A stretch of 64,000 bases of DNA. Source: Mesorhizobium sp. GTDB taxonomy: Bacteria; Pseudomonadota; Alphaproteobacteria; Rhizobiales; Rhizobiaceae. The stretch covers positions 62,001 through 126,000 of the forward strand of contig NZ_SUHQ01000010.1 in the NCBI RefSeq assembly GCF_004962245.1, read 5' to 3'. The notes beneath the pieces are model-generated. The model ran no database searches. It was not told where the DNA came from and worked only from the letters and a program-made list of their open reading frames with translations. Position 1 is the stretch's first letter; each line of letters opens with the position of its first letter. Position numbers and translations under genes: made by a program. Positions 25,647-34,950 of this stretch are shown here, one piece after another.

Positions 25647-25699
25647 GGAACCTCGCGAAAACTTCCTCGTTATGTCCTCGTGAAACGAGGAGAACTGCC

Positions 25700-25888
25700 A
25701 TGGCCGACGACAAGACCAGGACCGACAGCCGCGATCGTTCACGAGTGGCCGGCGACGAAGACTATGAGGTGAGGCATTTCGCTGAGGAGGCTGGCATCAC
25801 TCCGGACCAGGCTCGCACGCTCATCAAGCGCCACGGCACCGACCGCAAGGTGCTGAATGAGATCGCCGAGAGCATAAAGGCGTTGTAA
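25700..25888 (+). CDS. DUF3606 family protein (first of a tandem pair)
   Basis: 62 residues with ACGAGGAGAACTGCC ahead of the ATG. A charged N terminus (ADDKTRTDSRDRSRVAGDED) is followed by the DUF3606 helix-turn-helix-like segment AGITPDQARTLIKRHGTDR. Such small proteins are common stress-associated genes in Rhizobiales. Its stop codon overlaps the start of the next gene (TAATG). Confidence 0.82.
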   Translation: MADDKTRTDSRDRSRVAGDEDYEVRHFAEEAGITPDQARTLIKRHGTDRKVLNEIAESIKAL

Positions 25889-26070
25889 TGCCTGACGAGA
25901 AAGCCGCAATGGCGGATCGGAAGAAACGCGTACGGGACGACAAGGAAGCCCTGCGCCTGGCCGAGACCACCGACGTTTCGCCCAATCAAGCGAAGGATCT
26001 GATGCGCAAGCACGGCAAGGGCAGCGCCAAGGTCGAGAAGGAAGCAAAGAACTTCAAGGCCGAAGGCTGA
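25888..26070 (+). CDS. DUF3606-like protein (second of a tandem pair)
   Basis: 60 residues, starting inside the TAATG overlap with the previous gene. VSPNQAKDLMRKHGKGSAKV parallels ITPDQARTLIKRHGTDRKV of its neighbour, so the two look like an old tandem duplication. The C terminus is Lys-rich. Function is unknown. Confidence 0.78.
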   Translation: MPDEKAAMADRKKRVRDDKEALRLAETTDVSPNQAKDLMRKHGKGSAKVEKEAKNFKAEG

Positions 26071-26155
26071 GCCGCCGATCTGGCGATTGCGGTGAGGCCG
26101 ATTGTGACGCCTGCCGCCAAGTGACGACAGGTGATCGATGCGTCAGACAGCCCTG

Positions 26156-26611
26156 TCAGCTGCTCAACTGCTCATAGAATGCACGTTCGTTGGTTTGGCG
26201 TCGCAACCGATCCGCGAACGCGCGGTCGCGCAAGCATCGCGCCGTGCTGGCGAGAAGGTTGAGCTGATCGCCGCTTGGTACCTCTGGAAACAGGAGCAGA
26301 ACGACGAGATCGACTGGCTGCTCATCGATTGCGTCGAAGTCCAGAGGCCGATCGAGCCTGGCAAAGATACCGAAAGGCTTTTGGACTTCGGAGAGACGTG
26401 CATGCGGGATTGCGACTCCGTCACCTAAACCTGTCGAGCCCAGCGCTTCGCGTGCCATCAAGGCGTTCAGGAGTATCTGGCTATCGAGACCAAGCGTCTT
26501 TGCGGCGCGGTTTGCCAGCACGTGAAGACATTCGCTTTTGCTCGATACGGAGAGATCGAGAACGATATTCTCGAACGGAATGAAGTCGCCGATCTTCTTG
26601 CCAGATTCCAT
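26156..26611 (-). CDS. PtsN-like EIIA (nitrogen PTS) protein linked to kdp
   Basis: 151 residues, start ATG at 26611 (MESGKKIGDF). It is a PTS EIIA-2/EIIA-Ntr domain: GLGDGVAIPHARLSEV near residue 63 carries the phosphorylatable His, and VDLVVLLLFPEVPSGDQLNL follows. A second PtsN gene lies at 51530. In other bacteria EIIA-Ntr binds the KdpD kinase or potassium channels. Its place 109 nt after kdpE on the same strand suggests a dedicated regulator of the Kdp system; that role is inferred. Confidence 0.88.
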   Translation of the reverse strand: MESGKKIGDFIPFENIVLDLSVSSKSECLHVLANRAAKTLGLDSQILLNALMAREALGSTGLGDGVAIPHARLSEVQKPFGIFARLDRPLDFDAIDEQPVDLVVLLLFPEVPSGDQLNLLASTARCLRDRAFADRLRRQTNERAFYEQLSS

Positions 26612-26720
26612 TGATGATGCCCTCTTTTGCCCCACTTTCCACCTTGAGCAGATCGGGCCACCTTGAGCAGGTCGGGGTGTTGAAACTCGTTCGGCTCGAT
26701 CTTCCGGCGCACTGCCGCCT

Positions 26721-27410
26721 TCAGTTCGGCGCACGCAGCCGATAGCCGATCCCGGTCTCCGTGAGGATATATTGGGGGCGTTCAGGATTCTTTTCGATCT
26801 TCTGCCTGATCTGCCGGACATAGACGCGCAGGTATTGGGTGTCGGTCAGACCGTCCCAGATTTCGCTCAACAAGAACCTGTGCGTCAGCACCTTGCCGGC
26901 ATGCTGAACCATCAGGCGCAGCAGATCATACTCCTTGGGTGAGAGCTTTATTTCTTGTTCGCCCATCTTCACGATGCGACGCACCAGGTCGACGGAAAGA
27001 TCGCCGACATGGAAAATCGGTCGCTCGCCCTGCACCTGGAGCTGGTGCCGAAGTGCGGCTCGCATTCGTGCGAGAAGCTCATCCATGCCAAAGGGTTTCG
27101 TGACGTAATCGTCGGCGCCGAAATCGAGCGCCTGGACCTTGCCAGCCTCGTCGCCCCGGCTTGACAGAACCACGATTGGGACGCCTTCGTTGCGCTCGCG
27201 GATCATCCTCAGCAATTCGAGGCCGTCGATGTCGGGAAGACCGAGATCGAGAATGACCAGGTCGGGATTCTGGGCCAGCAACTCCAGACCGGCCTTTCCG
27301 TTCGGCGCTTCGAGAACGTCATAGCCGTGAGTCCCCAAACCCATACGCAGCAGCTTGCGGATGGGCGGCTCGTCGTCGACGACCAAAACCCGGGGCGTGG
27401 AAGCAGTCAT
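26721..27410 (-). CDS. kdpE: KdpE, response regulator of potassium uptake
   Basis: A 229-residue OmpR/PhoB-type regulator. The receiver domain has VVDDEPPIRKLL, the phosphorylated Asp in LVILDLGLPDIDGLELL and the Lys in DYVTKPFGM. The winged-helix DNA-binding domain from residue 130 includes LSPKEYDLLRLMVQHAGK and YLRVYVRQIRQKIE. Its start overlaps the end of kdpD by 4 nt, so kinase and regulator are translationally coupled. Confidence 0.96.
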   Translation of the reverse strand: MTASTPRVLVVDDEPPIRKLLRMGLGTHGYDVLEAPNGKAGLELLAQNPDLVILDLGLPDIDGLELLRMIRERNEGVPIVVLSSRGDEAGKVQALDFGADDYVTKPFGMDELLARMRAALRHQLQVQGERPIFHVGDLSVDLVRRIVKMGEQEIKLSPKEYDLLRLMVQHAGKVLTHRFLLSEIWDGLTDTQYLRVYVRQIRQKIEKNPERPQYILTETGIGYRLRAPN

Positions 27411-30133
27411 GCGGCAGTGTCCAATTGCTTGGAGTTCGCGGGAACGGGCATCCTGATCGTGAACACCGCTCCAGGGCGGTCCGAGCGGTTCGCCGCGGTG
27501 ATTGTCCCGTTCATCGCTTCGATGAACCCCTGCGAAATCGCGAGCCCCAGGCCGGTGCCGGCCCGAACTTGATCGCCCTTTCGCGCCCGGTAGAACTTGT
27601 CGAAAATGTGCTCCAAGTCGCCAATCGGAATACCATCGCCCTCATCGAACACCTCCAGGCAGACCGAATTTTCATCACGCCAGCCCTCTATGCGGATGGT
27701 TGTTCCGGCCGGGGAGTACTTGGCCGCATTGTCCAGGAGATTGAACAGTGCCTGTTCGAACAGAACAGCATCGAGCATCAGCATCGGCAGGTCGGGGGCG
27801 AACTCCAGCTCGACCTCATGCTGAGCAAGAATTCGGGCAGCGCGATCAAGCGCGCTTCCCACGATTTCTCCGACGTCGTGTAGAGATGTGTTCGCAATGA
27901 TCGCGCCCGATTCGAGCTTGGTCATGTCGAGCAGGTTGGCGATGAACCGGTTGAGCCGCTCGGCCTCGTCGATGATCGTCGCAAGCAGATCGGCTCTTTG
28001 CGCATCCGCAAGGTCGGGCCACATGTTCCGCATCGCTTCCGCCGATCCGAGCACCGCCGAGAGAGGAGTCTTTAGGTCATGCGAGATCGATGTCAGGAGA
28101 GCCGACCGTAGCTGCTCGGTTTCAACGGTATGTTTGACCCGTTCCATGTCCTCGACCAGATGGACCCGCTCGATCGCCAGCGCCGCCTGATCGGCCAAGG
28201 CGTCGAGCAGGCGACGCCCGTCTGGTGTGAGAAGCGGCCCCGGCTTGTCGCTGTCGATGCCGACAACACCCACTGCCCCGCGTCCGGTTCGCATGGGCAG
28301 GAACAAGCGCTTGGCGCCGGGCAGGTTCTCGGAGCCGCGCCCGGCGGGGCGATTGCTTTGCCAGGTCCACTTGGCCGCCGCCAAATCGGCTTCGTCCAGA
28401 GTGTCTTCGGGTGGATAGCCAGCTTTGACGGCAATCGAACCATTTTCCGGCAGGAGCAGAACCACCCGTACTTTCAGCATCAATGCTGCCTGGTAAGCAG
28501 TTGCCCAGAGAACATCGTCAAGAATACCGACGCTGGCGAGTTTTCGAGTGAAGGAATAAAGCAGCTCCGTGGTGCGGGCGCGGGCCATCGCAACGAGGGA
28601 GTGTGCGCGCGCGCGCGCCGCAACATTCGAAACGACGATGGCGACGACCGTGAAGAACAGGACAGCTATGACGTTCGTTGGATCGGAAATGAAGAACGTG
28701 TAGTAAGGGTTGGTAAAAAAGAAATTGTAGCAAAGGGCCGATACGACGCTGGCAAAAAGCGAAGGCCACAAGCCGAAGCGCACGGCGATGCCGACGACAG
28801 CGGTGAGGAAGACGAGGTCGGTATTCGTGGTGCCGATCAACGGCCATAACGCTATGCTCATTGCGACCGCCACAGCGACCCCGAGCGCCGCGTAGGCGTA
28901 GGGTAAAAAGTCGAAGGGCTGCGGCCGTTCGGCCGTCGTCACCGTCTTCCTGGGGATGAGATCGCTCTTCAGCTCCTCGCCGGCAATGACGTGAACGCTG
29001 ATGTTGCCGGCTCCACGCACAAGGTCATGCACGACGGAGCCGTGCAGAATCTCGAACCATCGCGAACGGGTCGACTTGCCGATGACGATATGCGTGATGT
29101 TGTTCGCCTGTGCATAGGCGATCAGGTCATCGGCGACACGGCGCGCGCCCCCCGGGATGGTGATGGCCTCGCCCTCGAGGCTCTGCGCCATGCGAAGCGT
29201 ATCTGCCACGCGGTCACGCTGCTCTTCATTCAGCTGCAGGCTGCGCCGCGTTTCGATGGAGAGTGCCGTCCAGGGAGCGTGCAGACGGTCCGCGAGGCGT
29301 TTGGTGTAGCGCACCAGCCCCACGGCGCGTGGATCCTCGCTGATGCAGACCAGAATGCGTTCACCGGCCGGCCATGGTCCCGCGATGGCGCGTGCCTGCA
29401 TCTGCGTCAGCAATTGCTCGTCGACGCGGTCAGCCGTGCGGCGCAGGGCAAGCTCACGCAACGCCGTCAGATTGGCTGGCGAGAAGAAGTGCTCCAGCGC
29501 CCGCTCTGCCTGCTTGGGAATATAGACCTTCCCTTCCTTGAGGCGCCCGATGAGGTCTTCTGGGGTGAGATCGATCAGCTCGACGGAATCCGCTCGGTCG
29601 AAGATCGAATCCGGAACCGTCTCTCGAACGCGGATTCGTGTGATCTGCGCGACGACGTCGTTCAGGCTTTCAATGTGCTGGATGTTGACTGTGGTATAGA
29701 CGTCGATGCCGCTATTCAGAATTTCCTGCACATCGAGGTAGCGCTTGGGGTGACGGCTGCCAGGTGCATTGGTGTGGGCGAGCTCGTCGACGAGAACGAT
29801 CTGTGGACGGCGCGCCAGGATGGCGTCGAGGTCCATTTCATCGAGCCATCGGCCCCTGTACTCGATGCTTCGGCGAGGAATGACTTCGAGCCCTTCCAGC
29901 AGAGCCTCGGTCTCTTTCCTGCGATGGGTTTCCACAACCCCCACGACGACATCATGGCCGTCCTTCTTCCGGGCACGGGCGGTCTGCAGCATTTCGTAGG
30001 TCTTGCCGACGCCAGGTGCGGCTCCGACAAAAATGCGAAGCTTGCCGACTCGGCCCTCCTCCATCCGGGCCGCCTCGAGCAGGGCCTCGGGTGAGGGTCG
30101 CTTGTCATGGTCTCGTCGTTCTTCCGGCATCAC
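27407..30133 (-). CDS. kdpD: KdpD, sensor histidine kinase for potassium/turgor
   Basis: 908 residues, full length. The N-terminal KdpD domain has Walker A GAAPGVGKT (residues 37-45) and IVLVDELAHTNAPGSRHPKR. A universal-stress-protein-like domain follows (about 255-385: ERILVCISEDPRA, HIVIGKSTRSRW). Four membrane segments lie near 405-510, then a GAF-like region, the phosphoacceptor His in SISHDLKTPLSAVLGSAEA, and an ATPase domain with NLLDNAAKYSPAG and GTGLGLAISQGFI. It senses low potassium and phosphorylates KdpE. It lies 79 nt after kdpC. Confidence 0.97.
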   Translation of the reverse strand: MMPEERRDHDKRPSPEALLEAARMEEGRVGKLRIFVGAAPGVGKTYEMLQTARARKKDGHDVVVGVVETHRRKETEALLEGLEVIPRRSIEYRGRWLDEMDLDAILARRPQIVLVDELAHTNAPGSRHPKRYLDVQEILNSGIDVYTTVNIQHIESLNDVVAQITRIRVRETVPDSIFDRADSVELIDLTPEDLIGRLKEGKVYIPKQAERALEHFFSPANLTALRELALRRTADRVDEQLLTQMQARAIAGPWPAGERILVCISEDPRAVGLVRYTKRLADRLHAPWTALSIETRRSLQLNEEQRDRVADTLRMAQSLEGEAITIPGGARRVADDLIAYAQANNITHIVIGKSTRSRWFEILHGSVVHDLVRGAGNISVHVIAGEELKSDLIPRKTVTTAERPQPFDFLPYAYAALGVAVAVAMSIALWPLIGTTNTDLVFLTAVVGIAVRFGLWPSLFASVVSALCYNFFFTNPYYTFFISDPTNVIAVLFFTVVAIVVSNVAARARAHSLVAMARARTTELLYSFTRKLASVGILDDVLWATAYQAALMLKVRVVLLLPENGSIAVKAGYPPEDTLDEADLAAAKWTWQSNRPAGRGSENLPGAKRLFLPMRTGRGAVGVVGIDSDKPGPLLTPDGRRLLDALADQAALAIERVHLVEDMERVKHTVETEQLRSALLTSISHDLKTPLSAVLGSAEAMRNMWPDLADAQRADLLATIIDEAERLNRFIANLLDMTKLESGAIIANTSLHDVGEIVGSALDRAARILAQHEVELEFAPDLPMLMLDAVLFEQALFNLLDNAAKYSPAGTTIRIEGWRDENSVCLEVFDEGDGIPIGDLEHIFDKFYRARKGDQVRAGTGLGLAISQGFIEAMNGTITAANRSDRPGAVFTIRMPVPANSKQLDTAA

Positions 30134-30212
30134 GCCTCGATACTATCCGGATGTTGGCGAGAAAGCACCGCGTTTCGGCTCGCCCATCGAGCCGAATGCG
30201 ACGCCCGACCGC

Positions 30213-30776
30213 TCATTGCGCCGTCCCGACCTGGTCGAGTGCGAGATTGAGTTCCAGCACATTCACCAGCCGGCCCGGCGTAAGGAATCCTCCCGGCGCG
30301 AAAGCATTGTCCTTGACCAAGGTCTCGACTTGCGACTGCGAAAGACTGCGCGCCGTCGCGATCCGCGGCGCCTGATAGAGAGCGGCCTCTTCACTGATAT
30401 GGGGGTCGAGGCCGCCGCCCGACGCTGCGGCCAATTCGGGCGGCAACGGGTTCTCGGCGGTAGCTCCGTATTGCGCGACGATCTCGCGGGCCCGATCCGT
30501 AAGATCTGTGCTTGTGGGCGACTTGTTGCTGCCTCCTGCGCCGGCGCCATTATAGTCCACCGCCGAAGGCCGTGGCCAAAAATACTTCGGTTGGGTGAAT
30601 TTCTGCGCGATCAGCCGGCTGCCAACCACTGTTCCGTCCGGGCGAGTTATCAGCGAACCTGCCGCGGCCTCGGGGTTGATGACCTGTCCGACACCCCAGA
30701 TCACAGTCGCGTAGCCGACAACGCAGATGAGGATGCTGGCCACGACCAGGCGGATGCTAGCGATGAAAAGTTCCAT
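30213..30776 (-). CDS. kdpC: KdpC, potassium-transporting ATPase subunit C
   Basis: 187 residues with one N-terminal membrane helix (IRLVVASILICVVGYATVIW) and a periplasmic domain. Family motifs are SLITRPDGTVVGSRLIAQKF, YFWPRPSA and GGGLDPHIS (GSGLDPHIS in E. coli, so Ser is Gly here). It holds the KdpFABC complex together. It begins 19 nt after the kdpA stop. Confidence 0.96.
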   Translation of the reverse strand: MELFIASIRLVVASILICVVGYATVIWGVGQVINPEAAAGSLITRPDGTVVGSRLIAQKFTQPKYFWPRPSAVDYNGAGAGGSNKSPTSTDLTDRAREIVAQYGATAENPLPPELAAASGGGLDPHISEEAALYQAPRIATARSLSQSQVETLVKDNAFAPGGFLTPGRLVNVLELNLALDQVGTAQ

Positions 30777-30795
30777 GTGCCTGTTCTCCAGCCTT

Positions 30796-32478
30796 CTAGT
30801 TCATGTAGATGAGATGCTCTGCAACCGGTCCCAGCGTGGCAGCCGGGAAGAAGGTCAGAGCGCCGACGACGAGGATCGTCGCCACAAGCATGCCTGCGAA
30901 GGTTCCATCCTCCACACCGAGCGTTCCCGCCGATTCCGCGGTCCGCCGCTTCGTCATCAGGGATCCGACGATCGCCAGCGGCAGGATGATGGGGATGAAC
31001 CTGGCGAGCAGCATGACGATGCCGGTCGCCACGTTCCAGGGCACCGTGTTGTCGCCCAATCCTTCGAAGCCAGATCCGTTGTTCGCACTCGCCGAGCTGA
31101 ACTCGTACAGCATCTCGCTGAACCCGTGCGGACCGATATTGTTCAGCGTGTCCTGGCCCCACGGCGTGGCCGCGAAGATGGCGGTGCCGCCAAGAATGAA
31201 GAGCCCGTGGGTCAGAAGCGCGAGAAGGGCGAGTTTGACTTCGCGGGCCTCTACGCGCCAGCCGAGGTATTCCGGCGTTCGTCCCACCATCATGCCGGCG
31301 ATGAACACGCCGACGAGGATGTAGAGGAACATGTTGATCATGCCGACGCCGACGCCGCCGAAATCCTCGTTCAGCCACATGCCGATCATCGGCATGAGAC
31401 CTGCAAGCGGGTTCAGGCTGTCATGCATGGCGCCAACCGAGCCGTTGCTGGTCGAAGTGGTCAGCACGGCCCAGGTCGGCCCGGACGTCGTGCCAAAGCG
31501 CAGCTCCTTGCCTTCCAGGTTGCCGACAGTCTGTTCGATCGGAAGCTGGGCAAAGGCCTGCGTGGGAGCCGTTTCGAAATAGACGGCAAAGGCGGTTCTG
31601 GTCAGCACCAGCGCCAACATCACGCCGAACACAACTGTTGCGTGACGCATGCGTCCGATAATCCGGCCGAACATCCACACGCACGCCATCGGAATGATGA
31701 TGATGGAAATCAACTCGATTGCATTGGTCCAGAAATTCGGGTTCTCGAACGGGTGCGTGCTGTTTGGTCCGAAGAAGCCGCCGCCATTGGTGCCGAGCTG
31801 CTTGATCGCCACGAACGCAGCGACCGGCCCGCGTGCAATTGTCTGCTGGACACCTTCCAAGGTCGTCGCGACCGCCGAGCCTTGGAACGTCATCGGCATG
31901 CCACCAATCACCATAGCCGACGCGACAACGAGCGCTACGGGCAGCAGCACGAGAAACGAGGCACGCTGCACGTCGACGAAGAAGTTGCCCATGCCCTTGC
32001 CCGCAAGACCACGCGCGAGCGCTGTCAAGGCGGCAATGCCGGTCGCCGCCGACACGAACTGCAGCCACATCAGGGCGCCGAGCTGCGACATGTAGCTCCA
32101 GGTCGATTCGCCCGAATAATGCTGGAGATTGGTGTTGGAGGTGAAGGAAGTCGCGGTGTTGAAGATCAGGCTCCCTTCGGCAGCTCCCATGCCGTCCGGG
32201 TTGAGCGGCAGGTATTGCTGCAGGGCCATAATGCCGAAGCTCACCACGAACATCATCAGGTTGAAAATGAGCATGGCGATCAGGTACCGCTGCCAGTCCT
32301 GCTGCGCGCGCGTGATCGAGCCGCCGAAGGCTTGGAAGATCACGTTGAACCGGCCGGCTGCGCCGACGTCGGGTGCGTCCGGGTCCATCGCCCACTTCAT
32401 ATAGCGGCCGAGCGGCCAGGACAGAAGGGCAGTGCCGCCAACGATGAAAACGACGAATAGAATGGAATATGCAAACAT
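30796..32478 (-). CDS. kdpA: KdpA, potassium channel-like subunit
   Basis: 560 residues, about ten membrane segments, the potassium-selective part of the Kdp pump. The repeated selectivity-filter regions are recognisable: TSFTSNTNLQHYSGE, LGTNGGGFFGPNSTHPFENP, and FSSASANNGSGFEG. Unlike the standard operon order, kdpA lies downstream of kdpB rather than upstream. It is preceded by a 26-codon membrane peptide gene at 32503-32583. Confidence 0.97.
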   Translation of the reverse strand: MFAYSILFVVFIVGGTALLSWPLGRYMKWAMDPDAPDVGAAGRFNVIFQAFGGSITRAQQDWQRYLIAMLIFNLMMFVVSFGIMALQQYLPLNPDGMGAAEGSLIFNTATSFTSNTNLQHYSGESTWSYMSQLGALMWLQFVSAATGIAALTALARGLAGKGMGNFFVDVQRASFLVLLPVALVVASAMVIGGMPMTFQGSAVATTLEGVQQTIARGPVAAFVAIKQLGTNGGGFFGPNSTHPFENPNFWTNAIELISIIIIPMACVWMFGRIIGRMRHATVVFGVMLALVLTRTAFAVYFETAPTQAFAQLPIEQTVGNLEGKELRFGTTSGPTWAVLTTSTSNGSVGAMHDSLNPLAGLMPMIGMWLNEDFGGVGVGMINMFLYILVGVFIAGMMVGRTPEYLGWRVEAREVKLALLALLTHGLFILGGTAIFAATPWGQDTLNNIGPHGFSEMLYEFSSASANNGSGFEGLGDNTVPWNVATGIVMLLARFIPIILPLAIVGSLMTKRRTAESAGTLGVEDGTFAGMLVATILVVGALTFFPAATLGPVAEHLIYMN

Positions 32479-32502
32479 GGGTCAGCTCCAGCGTCCCTGG
32501 CT

Positions 32503-32583
32503 TCAGGCTCGATCGACCGACAAGGTCATCCAATAAAGAAGGGCGAAGATTGCGATTCCGAGCAGCAGATAGATCAGCACCAT
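32503..32583 (-). CDS. 26-residue membrane peptide between kdpB and kdpA
   Basis: MVLIYLLLGIAIFALLYWMT followed by LSVDRA, starting 17 nt after the kdpB stop with GGAAGGA before its ATG, and ending 24 nt before kdpA. It is a single hydrophobic helix. It is not the canonical KdpF (found at 34861-34950). It resembles the other short one-helix peptides, often ending near a DRL-type tail, that accompany some kdp operons. It could be a second accessory subunit; this is inferred. Confidence 0.7.
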   Translation of the reverse strand: MVLIYLLLGIAIFALLYWMTLSVDRA

Positions 32584-32599
32584 TGGAATATCCTTCCGA

Positions 32600-34714
32600 T
32601 CACGCGAGATGTAATGCGGTTACGAGCATGTCGATGAGCTTGATCCCGATGAACGGTATGATCAGCCCGCCCAATCCGTAGATCAGCAGGTTTCGGCGCA
32701 GCACGGCTGGCGCGCCGATGGCTCGGTATGTAACGCCCCTCAGCGCCAGCGGGACGAGCGCGATGATAATCACCGCATTGAAAATGATGGCCGAAAGGAT
32801 TGCGCTCTGCGGCGTCGCCAGGCCCATGATGTTCAGCGCTCCCAGCTGTGGATACAGAGCTACGAACATCGCCGGGATGATCGCGAAATACTTCGCCACG
32901 TCGTTGGAGATCGAGAAGGTCGTCAGCGCCCCGCGGGTCATGAGAAGCTGCTTGCCGATCTCGACGATCTCGATCAGCTTCGTCGGGTTGGAGTCGAGGT
33001 CGACCATGTTGCCAGCTTCGCGTGCAGCCTGAGTGCCCGTGTTCATGGCGACACCGACATCCGACTGCGCGAGCGCCGGGGCATCGTTGGTGCCGTCGCC
33101 GCACATCGCGACGAGCTTGCCCTTGGCCTGTTCATCCCGGATGAGCTTGAGCTTGTCCTCGGGTGTGGCCTGGGCGAGAAAATCGTCGACACCGGCCTCC
33201 GCCGCGATCGCCGCGGCCGTCATCGCATTGTCGCCGGTGATCATGATGGTGCGGATGCCCATAAGCCGCAGTTGCTGGAAGCGCTCGCGAATGCCGCCCT
33301 TGACGATGTCCTTCAGGTGCACGATGCCGAGCAATTTGCCGTCCCGGGCGACAGCAAGCGGTGTGCCACCCGATTTGGCGACCTCATCGGCGATGGCGTT
33401 GAGCTCGCGTACCGCGTCAGGGCTCGGCGCCGAGCGTGCGGAACGGGATGTGCTTGCGGCCGCAGCCGTGCCCGGTGAAACATTGAGGAAGCGCAGGACA
33501 GCATCCACCGCGCCCTTGCGCACCCACGAGTCGCCGATCTCGACACCACTCATGCGGCTCTGGGCCGTGAATGGAATGAAGTTGGCACGGCTCTCGCCGA
33601 CGTCACGCCCGCGAATCCCGTATTTCTCCTTGGCCAGCACGACGATCGACCGGCCTTCCGGAGTCTCGTCGGCAAGCGAGGCAAGCTGCGCCGCATCCGC
33701 GAGCTCTTGTTCGGACACGCCGCGGATCGGCCGGAATTCAGTCGCCTGCCGATTGCCCAGCGTGATCGTTCCGGTCTTGTCGAGCAGCAGCGTATCGACG
33801 TCGCCCGCAGCTTCCACGGCACGACCGGACATGGCCAGCACATTGAAGCGCACGAGGCGATCCATGCCAGCGATGCCGATGGCCGACAGCAGCGCGCCGA
33901 TGGTCGTCGGGATCAAGGCAACAAACAGCGCGACGAGAACCGGGATCGCGATGCTGCCGCCCGCATAGCTCGCGAAGCTGGGGATCGTCGCCACTGCCAG
34001 AACAAAGATGATGGTCAAGCCTGCGAGCAGGACATTGAGGGCGATCTCGTTCGGCGTCTTCTGGCGTTCGGCACCTTCGACCAGCTTGATCATGCGATCG
34101 AGGAAGGTAGAGCCAGGCGCGGCTGTGATTCGCACCCGAATCCAGTCGGATAGCACCTGCGTGCCGCCGGTCACCGCCGAGCGGTCACCGCCTGATTCCC
34201 GAATGACCGGCGCCGACTCGCCGGTGATCGCCGCTTCGTTGACGGAGGCAACACCCTCGATAACCTCGCCATCCGACGGGATCGTATCGCCCGGTTCGAC
34301 CAGGACGACATCGCCGACCTTCAAGCTGGTGCCCGGGACGGTCTTGTAGTTGGAACCCTCGGATTCCGTCAGCAGCTTGGCCTGCGTTTCCGTCCGTGTC
34401 CTTCTCAGCGTATCGGCCTGCGCCTTGCCGCGCCCCTCCGCCACCGCTTCGGCGAAGTTCGCGAACAGTACCGTGAACCAGAGCCAGAGGATGATCTGGA
34501 ATGTGAAACCGAGACCCTCTGCACCCACCGCGAGATCGCGCAGAAAGAGGACCGTGGTCAGCGCCGCGACAACCTCGACCACGAACATGACGGGATTCTT
34601 CGCAAGGACCCGCGGGTCGAGCTTGGTGAAGGCAGAGCCGATCGCCGGTCCAATGATCTTTGGATCGGCCAATGCCGAAACCGGCATCCGCTTGCGCAGG
34701 TTCGAAGTGTCCAT
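32600..34714 (-). CDS. kdpB: KdpB, P-type ATPase subunit of the potassium pump
   Basis: About 704 residues from the ATG at 34714, which has GGAG 8 nt upstream (an in-frame TTG at 34735 is less likely). P-type ATPase motifs: [20 protein letters not shown] (TGES), [14 protein letters not shown] (phosphorylated Asp), KGAVDAVL, and [21 protein letters not shown]. It hydrolyses ATP to drive potassium through KdpA. It comes before kdpA in this operon, the reverse of the usual kdpFABC order. Confidence 0.97.
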   Translation of the reverse strand: MDTSNLRKRMPVSALADPKIIGPAIGSAFTKLDPRVLAKNPVMFVVEVVAALTTVLFLRDLAVGAEGLGFTFQIILWLWFTVLFANFAEAVAEGRGKAQADTLRRTRTETQAKLLTESEGSNYKTVPGTSLKVGDVVLVEPGDTIPSDGEVIEGVASVNEAAITGESAPVIRESGGDRSAVTGGTQVLSDWIRVRITAAPGSTFLDRMIKLVEGAERQKTPNEIALNVLLAGLTIIFVLAVATIPSFASYAGGSIAIPVLVALFVALIPTTIGALLSAIGIAGMDRLVRFNVLAMSGRAVEAAGDVDTLLLDKTGTITLGNRQATEFRPIRGVSEQELADAAQLASLADETPEGRSIVVLAKEKYGIRGRDVGESRANFIPFTAQSRMSGVEIGDSWVRKGAVDAVLRFLNVSPGTAAAASTSRSARSAPSPDAVRELNAIADEVAKSGGTPLAVARDGKLLGIVHLKDIVKGGIRERFQQLRLMGIRTIMITGDNAMTAAAIAAEAGVDDFLAQATPEDKLKLIRDEQAKGKLVAMCGDGTNDAPALAQSDVGVAMNTGTQAAREAGNMVDLDSNPTKLIEIVEIGKQLLMTRGALTTFSISNDVAKYFAIIPAMFVALYPQLGALNIMGLATPQSAILSAIIFNAVIIIALVPLALRGVTYRAIGAPAVLRRNLLIYGLGGLIIPFIGIKLIDMLVTALHLA

Positions 34715-34860
34715 CAACGTAACTCCGTCGGTCAAAAATGGTGTCTTAGCTTGCGTGCCAGAGGATCGGCGATCCGCCCCTCAAATGGCTCAGTCGGTCG
34801 ACCATGAATGGACCGTCGTCGCCGGTCCGGATCAAATCGGCAAAGATTATGACCCGCTGC

Positions 34861-34950
34861 TTAGAATCGATCGGGCCGCAGCAGGGCATAGGTGAGATAG
34901 ATCAGCAGGGCCACCGTCACGACACCTGCAAGCGCGTAGTCGAAAATCAT
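34861..34950 (-). CDS. kdpF: KdpF, small stabilising subunit
   Basis: 29 residues: MIFDYALAGVVTVALLIYLT then YALLRPDRF. The single helix followed by YALLRPDRF matches the E. coli pattern YLVYALINAEAF. A very strong ribosome site (GAGGAGG, 6 nt before ATG) marks the start. It stabilises the Kdp complex and probably begins the operon; kdpB follows after 146 nt, a longer gap than elsewhere in the operon. A four-codon frame (MEHA) ends just ahead of its ribosome site. Confidence 0.88.
   Translation of the reverse strand: MIFDYALAGVVTVALLIYLTYALLRPDRF

Noticed and set aside
28600..28620. GCGCGCGCGC run within kdpD as a possible slippage or phase-variation site
   Set aside because: The frame is intact, the run is only five GC units, and it codes for the expected Ala-Arg segment of the membrane-to-cytoplasm linker.
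30727..32460. 577-codon rightward frame over kdpA
   Set aside because: It is antisense to a full-length KdpA with selectivity-filter motifs; the predicted protein is a His/Asp/Glu-rich artefact.
34735..34735. TTG start for KdpB at 34735
   Set aside because: The ATG at 34714 has a GGAG ribosome site at proper spacing; the TTG does not.
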